Shown here one piece after another: positions 36,692-45,103 of a DNA stretch of 64,000 nucleotides; the first letter of the stretch is position 1, and every line of letters begins with the position of its first letter. The position numbers were made by a program, and so were the translations under genes. The stretch comes from an uncultured bacterium (GTDB taxonomy: Bacteria > Verrucomicrobiota > Lentisphaeria > Victivallales > UBA1829), in contig URKJ01000002.1 in the NCBI GenBank assembly GCA_900548385.1, positions 131,819-195,818 on the forward strand, in the 5' to 3' direction. The notes beneath the pieces are model-generated. The model saw nothing but the letters and a program-made list of their open reading frames with translations. It had not been told where the DNA came from and did not search any database.

Positions 36692-39600
36692 ATGAAAAAA
36701 AGTCAAGACAAAAAAGAGAATAAATTTAAAAATATTTTCTCGGCCTGGCTGTCAGCGCAGCAGAAGGAAGAAAATCGCAGTGTGCCCGTTGATGAAGATA
36801 CCGCCGCACTGGAAGCGCTGCGGCTGTGTCTGTGCTGTCCGAACGGCAGGAAAGCGCTGCTCGCGGCCCCCTCCTACGGGATCGCGGAACAGATGGCGCA
36901 TGAGCTGAAAATCTGGACGGCGGCAGCGGAAGTCTCCGTAACAACGGCGCTGCTTCCCGAAGGCTCCTGGCGGGACACCGTCACTTTGGACAGCGAATCC
37001 GCGCGGGCGGAACTGCTGGAGCGGATGACGGGAGACGATCCGCCGGATATCGTCATCGGTTCCGTTCTGGCGTTTCTCTCGCCGACCCCGGACCCGAAGG
37101 AATTCCAGGGATCGGGAATCATCCTCCATCGCGGCGGGAGCTTTCCGATGGCGAAACTGATCAAACATCTTGTGGCTCTCGGCTACGATGACGAACCGCA
37201 GGCGGTCGCTGTCGGCGAATTCTCGCGGCGCGGCGGAATTCTCGACATCTATTCTCCCGGAATGAAATTGCCCGTCCGGCTCGAATATTTCGGCGATGAA
37301 ATCGAATCCCTGCGCGAATATTCCCCCGACAACGGACGTTCCGTCCGGGAGATCGAATCCTGCAAAATCATCGCCCGGTCCGGCTGTGAACAGGTCGACG
37401 GAACCGAAGAATATTTCGACTTTTCCGATTACGCCGGCGAACGCTTCCTGATCATTGATTCTCCGGATGCCTGCATGGAAGCCATTCAGAAATACGGCGG
37501 CACCAGAACCGAAACGCACTGGGAGGCATTCCGGCACAAGTTCGATCCGGTCCATGTCCTGTGGTCGGAACTGGAATGCATCGAACACGGGAAATCACCG
37601 GAACGGAGCTGCATCGGAGTCTCCCCGGCACTCCGTGCCAGCGCCGGAGACGAACGGGACACCGTCACGGAACTCTCCCGCAAACTGTCTGCCGACTTCG
37701 TCAACCGCGCTCTCAACGACGGCATGAACGTGATCCTCTCCACCAGCAAACCATCCGATGCGGAACACATTGCCGAATGGCTCCGGGAAAACAAGATCGC
37801 CGAATCGCCGAATCTGAACATCATGCCGCTCCATATCCCGTGCGGCGTAATGTTTCCCGCAGAAAAGACCCTGTTCCTGACGGAACGGGAACTCTTCCCC
37901 GCCTGTCTGCGCGGCAAAGACCGCGTCCGCAAAAGCGATGAACTGGAAGAGGATCTCATCAAAGCATCGCGAACGGAACTTGAAAATATGGCGGATATCG
38001 AAGTCGGCGACCTTACCGTTCATCTGAACTACGGACTCTGCCGCTACAAGGGAATTAAAACCATTAAGACCTCCGGCAGCTCCCTGGAATCGCTGGAACT
38101 GGAATTCGACGGAGAAAAGATCGTCTATGTTCCCGTCTGGCAGGCGCATCTGGTCTCCCGCTATGTGGGATCGCACCTGAAAGGGGCACAGCTCTCCAAG
38201 CTCGGTTCCTCGCGCTGGTCGAAAGCAAGGGAAGAGGCGGCAAGCTCCGCAAAAGGCCTTGCCTGTGAAATGCTGCGAATGCAGGCAATCCGGAAATCGT
38301 CGCCGGGAATGCCGTTCCCGCGGGACGGTTATGATCAGAAACTGTTTGAGGATTCATTCCCCTACGACGAAACGGAAGGACAGAAAAAGGCCGCTGCGGA
38401 GATCAAACACGATATGGAGTCCACGCGTCCGATGGACCGTCTGCTCTGCGGTGACGTCGGCTACGGAAAAACGGAAGTCGCAATGCGTGCCGCGTTCAAA
38501 TGCGCCGTTTCCGGAAAACAGGTCGCGCTTCTCGTGCCGACCACCGTTCTCGCCCAACAGCATTTTCTCAGTTTCACCGAACGGTTCGCCGAATTCCCGA
38601 TCGTGATCGAAACCCTGACCCGTCACAAGATGGGCAAGGAACGCAAACGCATTCTGGAACGGCTGGCGGACGGTTCCATCGACATCATCATCGGGACGCA
38701 TTCTCTGGTCGGTTCCGATGTCCACTTCCATGAACTCGGCCTTGTGATCATTGACGAGGAACAGCGGTTCGGCGTCGAACACAAGGAAAAACTCAAGGCG
38801 GTACGTTCAACGGTCGATGTACTCACCATGACCGCGACGCCGATTCCGCGGACTCTGCACATGTCCATGTCCGGACTTCGCGATCTGAGCGCAATCACCA
38901 CCGCTCCGACGCGGCGGCTCCCCGTTCACACAGTCGTTGCACAACAGGAAGACGCTCTGGTCTCCGCGGCTCTCGCCCGTGAACTCGGACGGGGCGGACA
39001 GGTCTTCTATATTCACGACCGCGTCAACACCATTGAGAAAACAGCGGAAAAAGTGCGCTCTCTCGCCCCGAATGCCAAGATCGCCGTCGCTCACGGGCAG
39101 ATGCGCGGCAGCGAACTGGAAATGATCATGGGCAAATTCATCGACGGGGATATAGACGTTCTTGTCTGCACCACGATCATTGAATCCGGTATCGACATCC
39201 CGAACGCCAACACCATGATCATTGAACGCGCCGATATGTTCGGACTGGCGGAACTGCATCAGCTGCGCGGACGGGTAGGACGCTGGAACCGTCAGGCCTA
39301 TGCGTATCTGCTCCTTCCGCCCTCCGGCGTGATGACGGGTGATGCGCGGCGGCGGATGCAGGCGATCCGGCGCTATACCCATCTCGGTTCCGGTTTCCAG
39401 CTGGCAATCCGCGACCTGGAAATACGCGGAGCGGGAAACATCATCGGCGCGGAACAGAGCGGCCATGTCGACGCCATCGGTTTTCACCTCTACTGTCAGC
39501 TCCTGCGGGAGGCGGCGAACAATCTGCGCGGAATCCGGAATCCGCATCAGATCACCTGCGATCTGAATCTGGATTTTCTGGAATATGCGCTCGTCACCGA

Positions 39601-40024
39601 TAAAAAGCATATCGCCGCCAGCATTCCGCCGGATTACATCGAAGACGAACGGCTGCGGCTGGAAGCCTACCGCCGTCTTGCGATGTTCAACGACCTCGCG
39701 GCGCTTGATGACTATCATGAAGAATTGCGTGATAAATTCGGCAAGCTGCCGCAGAACGCGGAAACAATGCTGACAACGGTCCGCCTGCGGATTCTCGGTG
39801 CGGAATGCGGTTTTCACTCCGTCTCCTGCCGTGACGGCAAAATCTATCTGGAACAGGGCAACGGACTGTACCGTCCGGGCGGCATGATCCCGAAGATGAA
39901 CGCCGACTGGAGCCCGAAAAAGAAACTGGCAAGCCTGCTCGGTCTGCTGGAATGCGTCGCCGCACAGCTCCGCTCGAAAAAAGCTCAGGCGATGGACGGA
40001 TTCAAGAATCAGTTCGGAGGATGA
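36692..40024 (+). CDS. mfd: Transcription-repair coupling factor Mfd
   Basis: The 1110-residue protein removes stalled RNA polymerase and recruits UvrA. It has an N-terminal UvrB-like part (FSRRGGILDIYSPG near residue 190), a CarD-type RNA polymerase interaction domain (EVGDLTVHLNYGLCRYKGI), a helicase with Walker A in CGDVGYGKTEVAMRAAFK, the Walker B box DEEQRFG, TMTATPIPRTLHMSMSG and QLRGRVGR, and a C-terminal TRCF domain. It is slightly shorter than usual at the N-terminus. The ATG at 36692 is chosen; the 22 residues of the longer frame from 36626 lie in the mfd-rpoD gap. Confidence 0.95.
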   Translation: MKKSQDKKENKFKNIFSAWLSAQQKEENRSVPVDEDTAALEALRLCLCCPNGRKALLAAPSYGIAEQMAHELKIWTAAAEVSVTTALLPEGSWRDTVTLDSESARAELLERMTGDDPPDIVIGSVLAFLSPTPDPKEFQGSGIILHRGGSFPMAKLIKHLVALGYDDEPQAVAVGEFSRRGGILDIYSPGMKLPVRLEYFGDEIESLREYSPDNGRSVREIESCKIIARSGCEQVDGTEEYFDFSDYAGERFLIIDSPDACMEAIQKYGGTRTETHWEAFRHKFDPVHVLWSELECIEHGKSPERSCIGVSPALRASAGDERDTVTELSRKLSADFVNRALNDGMNVILSTSKPSDAEHIAEWLRENKIAESPNLNIMPLHIPCGVMFPAEKTLFLTERELFPACLRGKDRVRKSDELEEDLIKASRTELENMADIEVGDLTVHLNYGLCRYKGIKTIKTSGSSLESLELEFDGEKIVYVPVWQAHLVSRYVGSHLKGAQLSKLGSSRWSKAREEAASSAKGLACEMLRMQAIRKSSPGMPFPRDGYDQKLFEDSFPYDETEGQKKAAAEIKHDMESTRPMDRLLCGDVGYGKTEVAMRAAFKCAVSGKQVALLVPTTVLAQQHFLSFTERFAEFPIVIETLTRHKMGKERKRILERLADGSIDIIIGTHSLVGSDVHFHELGLVIIDEEQRFGVEHKEKLKAVRSTVDVLTMTATPIPRTLHMSMSGLRDLSAITTAPTRRLPVHTVVAQQEDALVSAALARELGRGGQVFYIHDRVNTIEKTAEKVRSLAPNAKIAVAHGQMRGSELEMIMGKFIDGDIDVLVCTTIIESGIDIPNANTMIIERADMFGLAELHQLRGRVGRWNRQAYAYLLLPPSGVMTGDARRRMQAIRRYTHLGSGFQLAIRDLEIRGAGNIIGAEQSGHVDAIGFHLYCQLLREAANNLRGIRNPHQITCDLNLDFLEYALVTDKKHIAASIPPDYIEDERLRLEAYRRLAMFNDLAALDDYHEELRDKFGKLPQNAETMLTTVRLRILGAECGFHSVSCRDGKIYLEQGNGLYRPGGMIPKMNADWSPKKKLASLLGLLECVAAQLRSKKAQAMDGFKNQFGG

Positions 40025-40036
40025 AACACGGAACGG

Positions 40037-40903
40037 TTACGCCTTCCGGTTCCGTTCCGCGGATTTGCGCCATTCCAGCGGAGAGACTCCGTATGCGGAT
40101 TTGAATTTCCGGGAAAAGAGTTCCACGCTCCCGACTCCGATCTTTTCCGCGATCTCGCACATCGAATATCCGGAGTTGACAAGATATTCCGCCGCTTTCG
40201 ACAGTTTCCGCCGGGAAACATACTGGATCAGCGGAAGCCCCATCTGCGTTTTGAACAGATTGGTCAGATAAGTCGGGTTCAATCCACATACCGCGGCCAG
40301 CGACGGACAGTCCAGACGGGTATGCAGATTTTTTTCAATATGGTTCAGCAGCATGACAAGACGGTTCAGGTCTTTTGCCATCCGGTCCGGCTTCTCCTCC
40401 AGAAAAAACGCAAGCAGCAGATTCAGGGCGGCATGTGTTTTCAGCAGTTCGACCGGCGCAAGCAGCGCATCTTCCACGGAGCAGCGGGCGGTAATCATTC
40501 CGAACAGCCGGCTGTAAAACGGCAGATCGCCGATCTCTTTCTCCAGACAGCGTCCAAACATGGAAAAGTAGTCAAATTCCGTATCCATGCGGAACGCATT
40601 GAAATGACACCAGTATTTCGTCAGCGAGCGGGGACAGCTCACATTGATCCGGGAATAGGGCGGAACCAGCACAAGTTTACCCGGCGTCAGGCGGCAGCGG
40701 ACATCATTCAGAAGAATCTCCCCTTCCCCCTCCACCGGCAGATAAAGCCGGGAATAGGGAATCACCCGGAACGGCGTATTGAACAACTCCGTATTCCAAG
40801 TTGTATCAAGCGTTTGAATTCTCGCGACATGTATGCGCAGAGTAAGCCGGTTGATATCGTTTTCCATAAATAACGCTGACAAGTTCCTGTTTTGGAAAAA
40901 CAT
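40037..40903 (-). CDS. AraC-family regulator
   Basis: The 288-residue protein has a cupin-like N-terminus (PVEGEGEILLNDVRCRLTPG near residue 55) and two C-terminal helix-turn-helix motifs, LAAVCGLNPTYLTNLFKTQM and CEIAEKIGVGSVELFSRKF, ending with the AraC signature GVSPLEWR. A second in-frame ATG at 40867 gives a shorter start that is also possible. The regulator is divergent from the secreted hydrolase-pseudopilin pair (290-base gap) and probably controls it. Confidence 0.85.
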   Translation of the reverse strand: MFFQNRNLSALFMENDINRLTLRIHVARIQTLDTTWNTELFNTPFRVIPYSRLYLPVEGEGEILLNDVRCRLTPGKLVLVPPYSRINVSCPRSLTKYWCHFNAFRMDTEFDYFSMFGRCLEKEIGDLPFYSRLFGMITARCSVEDALLAPVELLKTHAALNLLLAFFLEEKPDRMAKDLNRLVMLLNHIEKNLHTRLDCPSLAAVCGLNPTYLTNLFKTQMGLPLIQYVSRRKLSKAAEYLVNSGYSMCEIAEKIGVGSVELFSRKFKSAYGVSPLEWRKSAERNRKA

Positions 40904-41194
40904 AGCATTTCCCGCTCTGAATGCAACCGCCCATCTGTAAAATCATCAAAAGAATATGTAATATAGACAATGAAAATTGAAAAGCAGCAGTTCTTTTTCC
41001 TGTAAAACAGAGTATAATAAAGTAGAAGCAACAGACCTGCGGCGAAAGCTGTCATGTCCGTCAACCGACAAAATAACAGAAAAGTATGGAGCCCGAACTT
41101 GTAAAACGGAAAGGAGACGGAATATTATTCATTAATTAATAAGGGAAAAGATTGATTGATCGAACAAACGGATCGTCAAAACAGGAGTATCATT

Positions 41195-43882
41195 ATGCGA
41201 ATCTGGATTTTAATCGGCTTTCTTTTAGCAGCAGTTCAGGGATTTGCCGCACCGGACAGGATCATCGCCGATATTGATTTCAACAAACATTCCGCCGTTC
41301 TGAATTTGAAAGACGTCGGGACATTCACAGGGCCGCTTCCGCGGGGAATGTCACAGGACTTTACCGGCTGGTCGCCGGGCGTCTGCCGGACGGAACCGCT
41401 CGTCGATAATTTCGGCGACGCATTTTTACGGTTTCATATTGAAAAATCCGGCGTACAGCTTAACTTCCGTCTGCCCGGACTCAAATCCAAAGAACTGTAC
41501 AAAGTGACTTTCGTTGTCCGCAACCAGCTTTCCGGAGCGTTGAAACCCTACCTGCGCAAAGTGGAACCCCCTTACAATTCGCTCAAACTCTCGTTCAACA
41601 TCCCGCGCAGTGAAACATTCCGGACGCTGACGTTCCCGTTTTCCCCGGAAAATGTGCCCGTAGAAGGCTCCGCCGGGCTGTTCATGCACTTCTCCCTGCC
41701 CGGCAGTGCTGACTTCAAGCGGATCCGCGTTGAAAAGATCTCCAGACAGGAATACGACATGCTGGAACAGGAAAAACTGAAACAGATCAAACGCAAACCG
41801 GTCGGGACTGTAAATTTCCTGCGCAACAGTACTCTGCCGAAAGGATTGCAGAGCGGTTGGAACCAGCTGGCGGAAAACCATCAATCCCGCTCGATCGTGG
41901 AACCGGATCCGTCCGTAACCGGTCCCTCCGGCGAAGCGGCACTGAAACTGGATTCCTCCACGGATGAATCAGTCGGCATCGCCTCGGAGCCATTCGTTGC
42001 AAGCGCTCCGGACCGGAAAGTCACCGTTTCGTTCGCCTACAAAGGAACCGGAGATTTTTCCGCCTCGGTTCAAACCCCGTGGAGCCGGAGCCGTCAGGTG
42101 CTGAAACCGCGCAAAGAGGAATGGCAGCGTGCCAGTATCACGCTTCTTCTGCCGCCGAAACGGTTGGCATGCGTGCTCCAGATTGCCGGCAGAGGAAAAC
42201 TCCATGTCGATGCGTTCCGCGTTGCCGAACAGGGCGAAGCGGATTACAAACCTTCCGGTGAACATGAAATCTCCCTGTTCCTTCCGGAGTCCGACGCATC
42301 CATTTCCCGTATCCAGTTTGAAGACGAAGCGCCTGTGCTGAATTACTATGTCACCGGGAAAGCGGATGATGTAACCGTGAAAAGTTCTGTCACGGATCTG
42401 TACGGCAATACGACTGTTCTGCCGGAGTCCAAAGGCAAAAACGGAACAATCCGTTATCACAGGGGTTCACGTCCGTATGGACAGTTCCGCGTGGAAGTTC
42501 AGGCGTTCCGCAACGGAAAACCGGTCTCGGTGGTGAATGAAATGGTCGTAACGCGTCTGCCGCGTCCGGTTTACTGGGGCAAAGACGCCCCGGAGTCTCC
42601 GTTCGGCATTCACATGAATCAGCTGGAATCCTCCATCCGGGCGATGAAAGCGGGCGGATTCAACTGGATGCGCCTGCACGACGGAGCCCGTCACCTCTCC
42701 TGCTGGTATTTCGTGGAACCGGAACCCGGTAAATGGAAGTTTGCGGACAAAGAGATCAAGGCGTACCGGGACAATCATCTGATGCTTTACGGACAGCTCG
42801 GCGGCGCTCCCGCCTGGGCAACCGAACTGCGCAATCTGCCGGATTTCAGAAGCGAATACACCAAGGTCTATTTCACCCCGCTCCCGCAATATGAAAAAGA
42901 TTTCGCCAATTACTGCAAAGTGATCACCGCACGCTACAAAGGCGTGATCGACGACTGGTTTATCTGGAATGAACCGTGGGGACGGCTCTTCTTCCATAAA
43001 TCTTACGACTCGAAGAAAAAAGAGTACATCACTCACGGCTCCATCAAGGACAACGCCAAAGTCTACACGCGTTACTCCAAACTGGCATACACCGCCGCCA
43101 AGCAGGGAAATCCGCAGTGCCGGGTCACCGGAATCAACTCTTACAGCAACCGGCCGGACTGGAATTCCACCATCTACCACAACGGCGGATATGATTTCTG
43201 CGACGAGATCGACTGGCACGTTTATTATCAGGACATCCCGTCCGGTTATCCCGGCGACGGACTCAAAGACCGGATGGAATCCGCGTTTGACGAAATCATC
43301 CGCAGGGAGGGCGGCCTCACCAAGCCGTACATCATGTCGGAAGGTCAGGCGGGAAGCGCTTCCGTGGAAGAAACGGAACAACGGATCGGCCTTTACAAAA
43401 ACACGATCACCTGGCACAGCATGGAAAACAGCCGCGAAATCGCGGAATCCAATATCCGCTATCTGCTCTCTCATCTTTCGTTCGGCGTAAAACGCGTTTT
43501 CCTGTACACGTCGCACAGCTACCGGAACATGGCACGCGGTTCGGGGCTTCAGATCATGCTCGGCGCGGACGGCTTCCCGCATCCGGGACTGGTCGCCATG
43601 TCGGCATTCGCCAAACGCATCGAGGACCGGAAATTCGTCCGCTGGCAGACACTGGCAGACGGCGTATATGCCGCGCTGTTTTCAAACGGAAAGCAGACAA
43701 CCGCCGTCATCACCGGAGAGCTGCTGAAAAAGGCGGATATCGTCTGCCGCGGAAATTTCCCGTTCCAGCTGGCGGATCTGTACGGGAATCCGATTCCCGC
43801 GCTGAATTACAAAGAACAGATTCTGTATATCACCGCCGATTGCGCTCCCGAAACGCTTGCCGCCGCGCTCCGGGTAAAATAA
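41195..43882 (+). CDS. Secreted clan-A glycoside hydrolase
   Basis: The 895-residue protein has a signal peptide, MRIWILIGFLLAAVQGFA, cut before APDR. Residues about 20-380 hold beta-sandwich modules without recognisable catalytic motifs. A TIM barrel from about 470 has the acid/base Glu593 in FIWNEPWG and the probable nucleophile Glu716 in YIMSEGQAG, with the earlier MRLHDGARH and GGAPAWATE loops, a GH39- or GH5-like order. A small C-terminal beta domain follows. The ATG at 41195, with ACAGGAGT ahead, is better than the in-frame site at 41156. A pseudopilin gene starts 21 bases on. The substrate is unknown. Confidence 0.8.
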   Translation: MRIWILIGFLLAAVQGFAAPDRIIADIDFNKHSAVLNLKDVGTFTGPLPRGMSQDFTGWSPGVCRTEPLVDNFGDAFLRFHIEKSGVQLNFRLPGLKSKELYKVTFVVRNQLSGALKPYLRKVEPPYNSLKLSFNIPRSETFRTLTFPFSPENVPVEGSAGLFMHFSLPGSADFKRIRVEKISRQEYDMLEQEKLKQIKRKPVGTVNFLRNSTLPKGLQSGWNQLAENHQSRSIVEPDPSVTGPSGEAALKLDSSTDESVGIASEPFVASAPDRKVTVSFAYKGTGDFSASVQTPWSRSRQVLKPRKEEWQRASITLLLPPKRLACVLQIAGRGKLHVDAFRVAEQGEADYKPSGEHEISLFLPESDASISRIQFEDEAPVLNYYVTGKADDVTVKSSVTDLYGNTTVLPESKGKNGTIRYHRGSRPYGQFRVEVQAFRNGKPVSVVNEMVVTRLPRPVYWGKDAPESPFGIHMNQLESSIRAMKAGGFNWMRLHDGARHLSCWYFVEPEPGKWKFADKEIKAYRDNHLMLYGQLGGAPAWATELRNLPDFRSEYTKVYFTPLPQYEKDFANYCKVITARYKGVIDDWFIWNEPWGRLFFHKSYDSKKKEYITHGSIKDNAKVYTRYSKLAYTAAKQGNPQCRVTGINSYSNRPDWNSTIYHNGGYDFCDEIDWHVYYQDIPSGYPGDGLKDRMESAFDEIIRREGGLTKPYIMSEGQAGSASVEETEQRIGLYKNTITWHSMENSREIAESNIRYLLSHLSFGVKRVFLYTSHSYRNMARGSGLQIMLGADGFPHPGLVAMSAFAKRIEDRKFVRWQTLADGVYAALFSNGKQTTAVITGELLKKADIVCRGNFPFQLADLYGNPIPALNYKEQILYITADCAPETLAAALRVK

Positions 43883-43902
43883 GATGAAACAGGGGAACAC
43901 CC

Positions 43903-44673
43903 ATGAAACGGACAACTACAAATAATTTTTCTCTGATTGAACTTTTAATCACGATTTCCATTATCGCAATCCTGGCCGCGCTTCTGATGCCGGGGCTCAA
44001 CGCCGCCCGCAGAAAAGCGCGCACGATAAGCTGTCTTTCCACACAGAGACAGTATGCGTATGCCGTCAATATGTACACGGACAGCAGCGACGGTTATTAT
44101 TTTTTCGGGAAAGAGCCGCCGGTTACGGATGCCGCTTCCGCCTGTCAGATGATGTCCGGATGGCTGGATGTCATGCTGATGATGAAACTGCTGCCGTGCA
44201 GGGATTACGAAAAAAACAACAGACGGCTCCCGTCCGCAACCTGCCCGGAATATGTCAGTAATGCGAGCGGAGTCTATTACGGCTCCACTCCGTATGTAAT
44301 CAACTCCTTCATGGGCTCCTGGCCGGACGGCCTTGTCACCACGCAGAGCGACGGTTCGTACGTCGGCTGCCGGTCCGTACAGGTCAAAAAGCCTTCCGCT
44401 CTCGCGATTTTCGGAGACCGCGGACTCACGCAGTCCCCGGCGGCTTCCATGCCGGTCATCTGGCAGGGCGAACAGCTGGCGCTGCAGTTCGACGACCAGT
44501 CCGGAGTATACGGCCGCCGCCTGCGCGCCAATGCACACGGAAACGGCTGTAATCTTGCCTATGCGGACGGACACGCCGGATTCATCCGTTACAGCGCGAT
44601 CCGGGCCGGACTTTTCATGCGGGATCCTTCCCGCAGCAGCTGGCATGCGGGATATCCGGTCGGCGGTTATTGA
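43903..44673 (+). CDS. H-X9-DG type pseudopilin
   Basis: The 256-residue protein starts MKRTTTNN-FSLIELLITI (hyphen at the presumed cut), with Glu at +5 and the hydrophobic helix IIAILAALLMPGLNAARR. The residue before the cut is Asn, not Gly. The motif HGNGCNLAYADG, His then nine residues then Asp-Gly, is near residue 218. The gene follows the secreted hydrolase. Its last 15 codons and stop lie in the 132-bp repeat, and a second copy of that end is at 47276-47323 without the rest of the gene. Confidence 0.85.
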   Translation: MKRTTTNNFSLIELLITISIIAILAALLMPGLNAARRKARTISCLSTQRQYAYAVNMYTDSSDGYYFFGKEPPVTDAASACQMMSGWLDVMLMMKLLPCRDYEKNNRRLPSATCPEYVSNASGVYYGSTPYVINSFMGSWPDGLVTTQSDGSYVGCRSVQVKKPSALAIFGDRGLTQSPAASMPVIWQGEQLALQFDDQSGVYGRRLRANAHGNGCNLAYADGHAGFIRYSAIRAGLFMRDPSRSSWHAGYPVGGY

Positions 44674-44757
44674 CGGACTCTGCCGCGGTCAGATCTCTTC
44701 CGACGTCTTTTTCGCGAGCTGTCTGCGCAGCTCGCGGGGACCGCACCCGCTGATCCG
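44626..44757 (+). repeat. 132-bp direct repeat, copy 1
   Basis: Identical to 47276-47407. It contains the last 48 bases of the pseudopilin gene, a 15-base gap, and 69 bases that match the 3' end of the minus-strand AraC gene. Confidence 0.95.
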
Positions 44758-44812
44758 AGTTCCGCGGCAGTCAAGAATAACCCACCCGGGAAAAACACAG
44801 ACTTTCTCCGCC
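44689..44812 (-). pseudogene. Decayed 3' fragment of an AraC-family gene
   Basis: The first 69 bases are identical to the 3' end of the AraC gene at 47339-48232 (codons for GPRELRRQLAKKTSEEI). Copy 1 then reads GAGTTCCGCGGCAG where the intact gene has a 74-base segment followed by GTGTTCCGCAGCAG. The missing piece lies between two 10-base CGCTGATCCG repeats of the intact gene (47398-47407, 47472-47481), so slippage is the likely cause. A second deletion of about 25 bases follows, then about 41 bases with roughly three-quarters identity. It cannot encode a working regulator. Confidence 0.7.
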
Positions 44813-44880
44813 GAACCGCGGAACAGCTCTCTGCGGTCTTGCGGCATTCTCGCTCCAGGTCTTCCGCCATGCGGTGAAAT

Positions 44881-44979
44881 GTCTGCAATAACGGTCACCG
44901 GATAAGTTTTTACCGACTTTTCAAAACGATGTCTCGATATGAAGTTGAAAAGCTGCTGGAAGATGCTATTGTAATGCAT
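44881..44979 (-). pseudogene. Remnant of an IS4-like transposase N-terminus (DUF4372 type)
   Basis: The minus-strand frame from 44979 begins MHYNSIFQQLFNFISRHR and continues FEKSVKTY, the start pattern of DUF4372-containing transposases (a hydrophobic F-x-Q-L-L core, then R-H-x-F-E-x-x-V). After about 33 residues the similarity ends and the AraC remnant follows. Together with the terminal sequence at about 45062-45082 it is the left end of a lost insertion sequence. Confidence 0.55.
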
Positions 44980-45061
44980 TGTCGGGACTCTTCAGCTCAA
45001 ATTAAAGACTTTCAATACCTTTAATGCAGAGCAAGTTCCTATTTTAACAAGCAAATCCGGA

Positions 45062-45082
45062 AACTTTTACCGGACAGTAGTG
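45062..45082. mobile_element. Possible terminal sequence of the lost insertion sequence
   Basis: ACTTTTACCGGACAGTAGTG lies upstream of the transposase start and beside the inserted hydrolase gene. TACCGGACA-type ends occur in IS4-like elements. No second copy was seen in the window. Confidence 0.35.
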
Positions 45083-45103
45083 GAAAACACATGGAGCTTT
45101 AGG

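Noticed and set aside
44830..44870. Similarity to the signal-peptide region of the 49071 hydrolase gene
   Set aside because: A shared 16-base stretch is near what chance would give in a window of this size, and the AraC alignment explains more of the segment.
44689..44979. A 96-codon minus-strand frame as one gene
   Set aside because: Its start looks like a transposase and its end is an AraC tail, so it is a chance fusion of two fragments.
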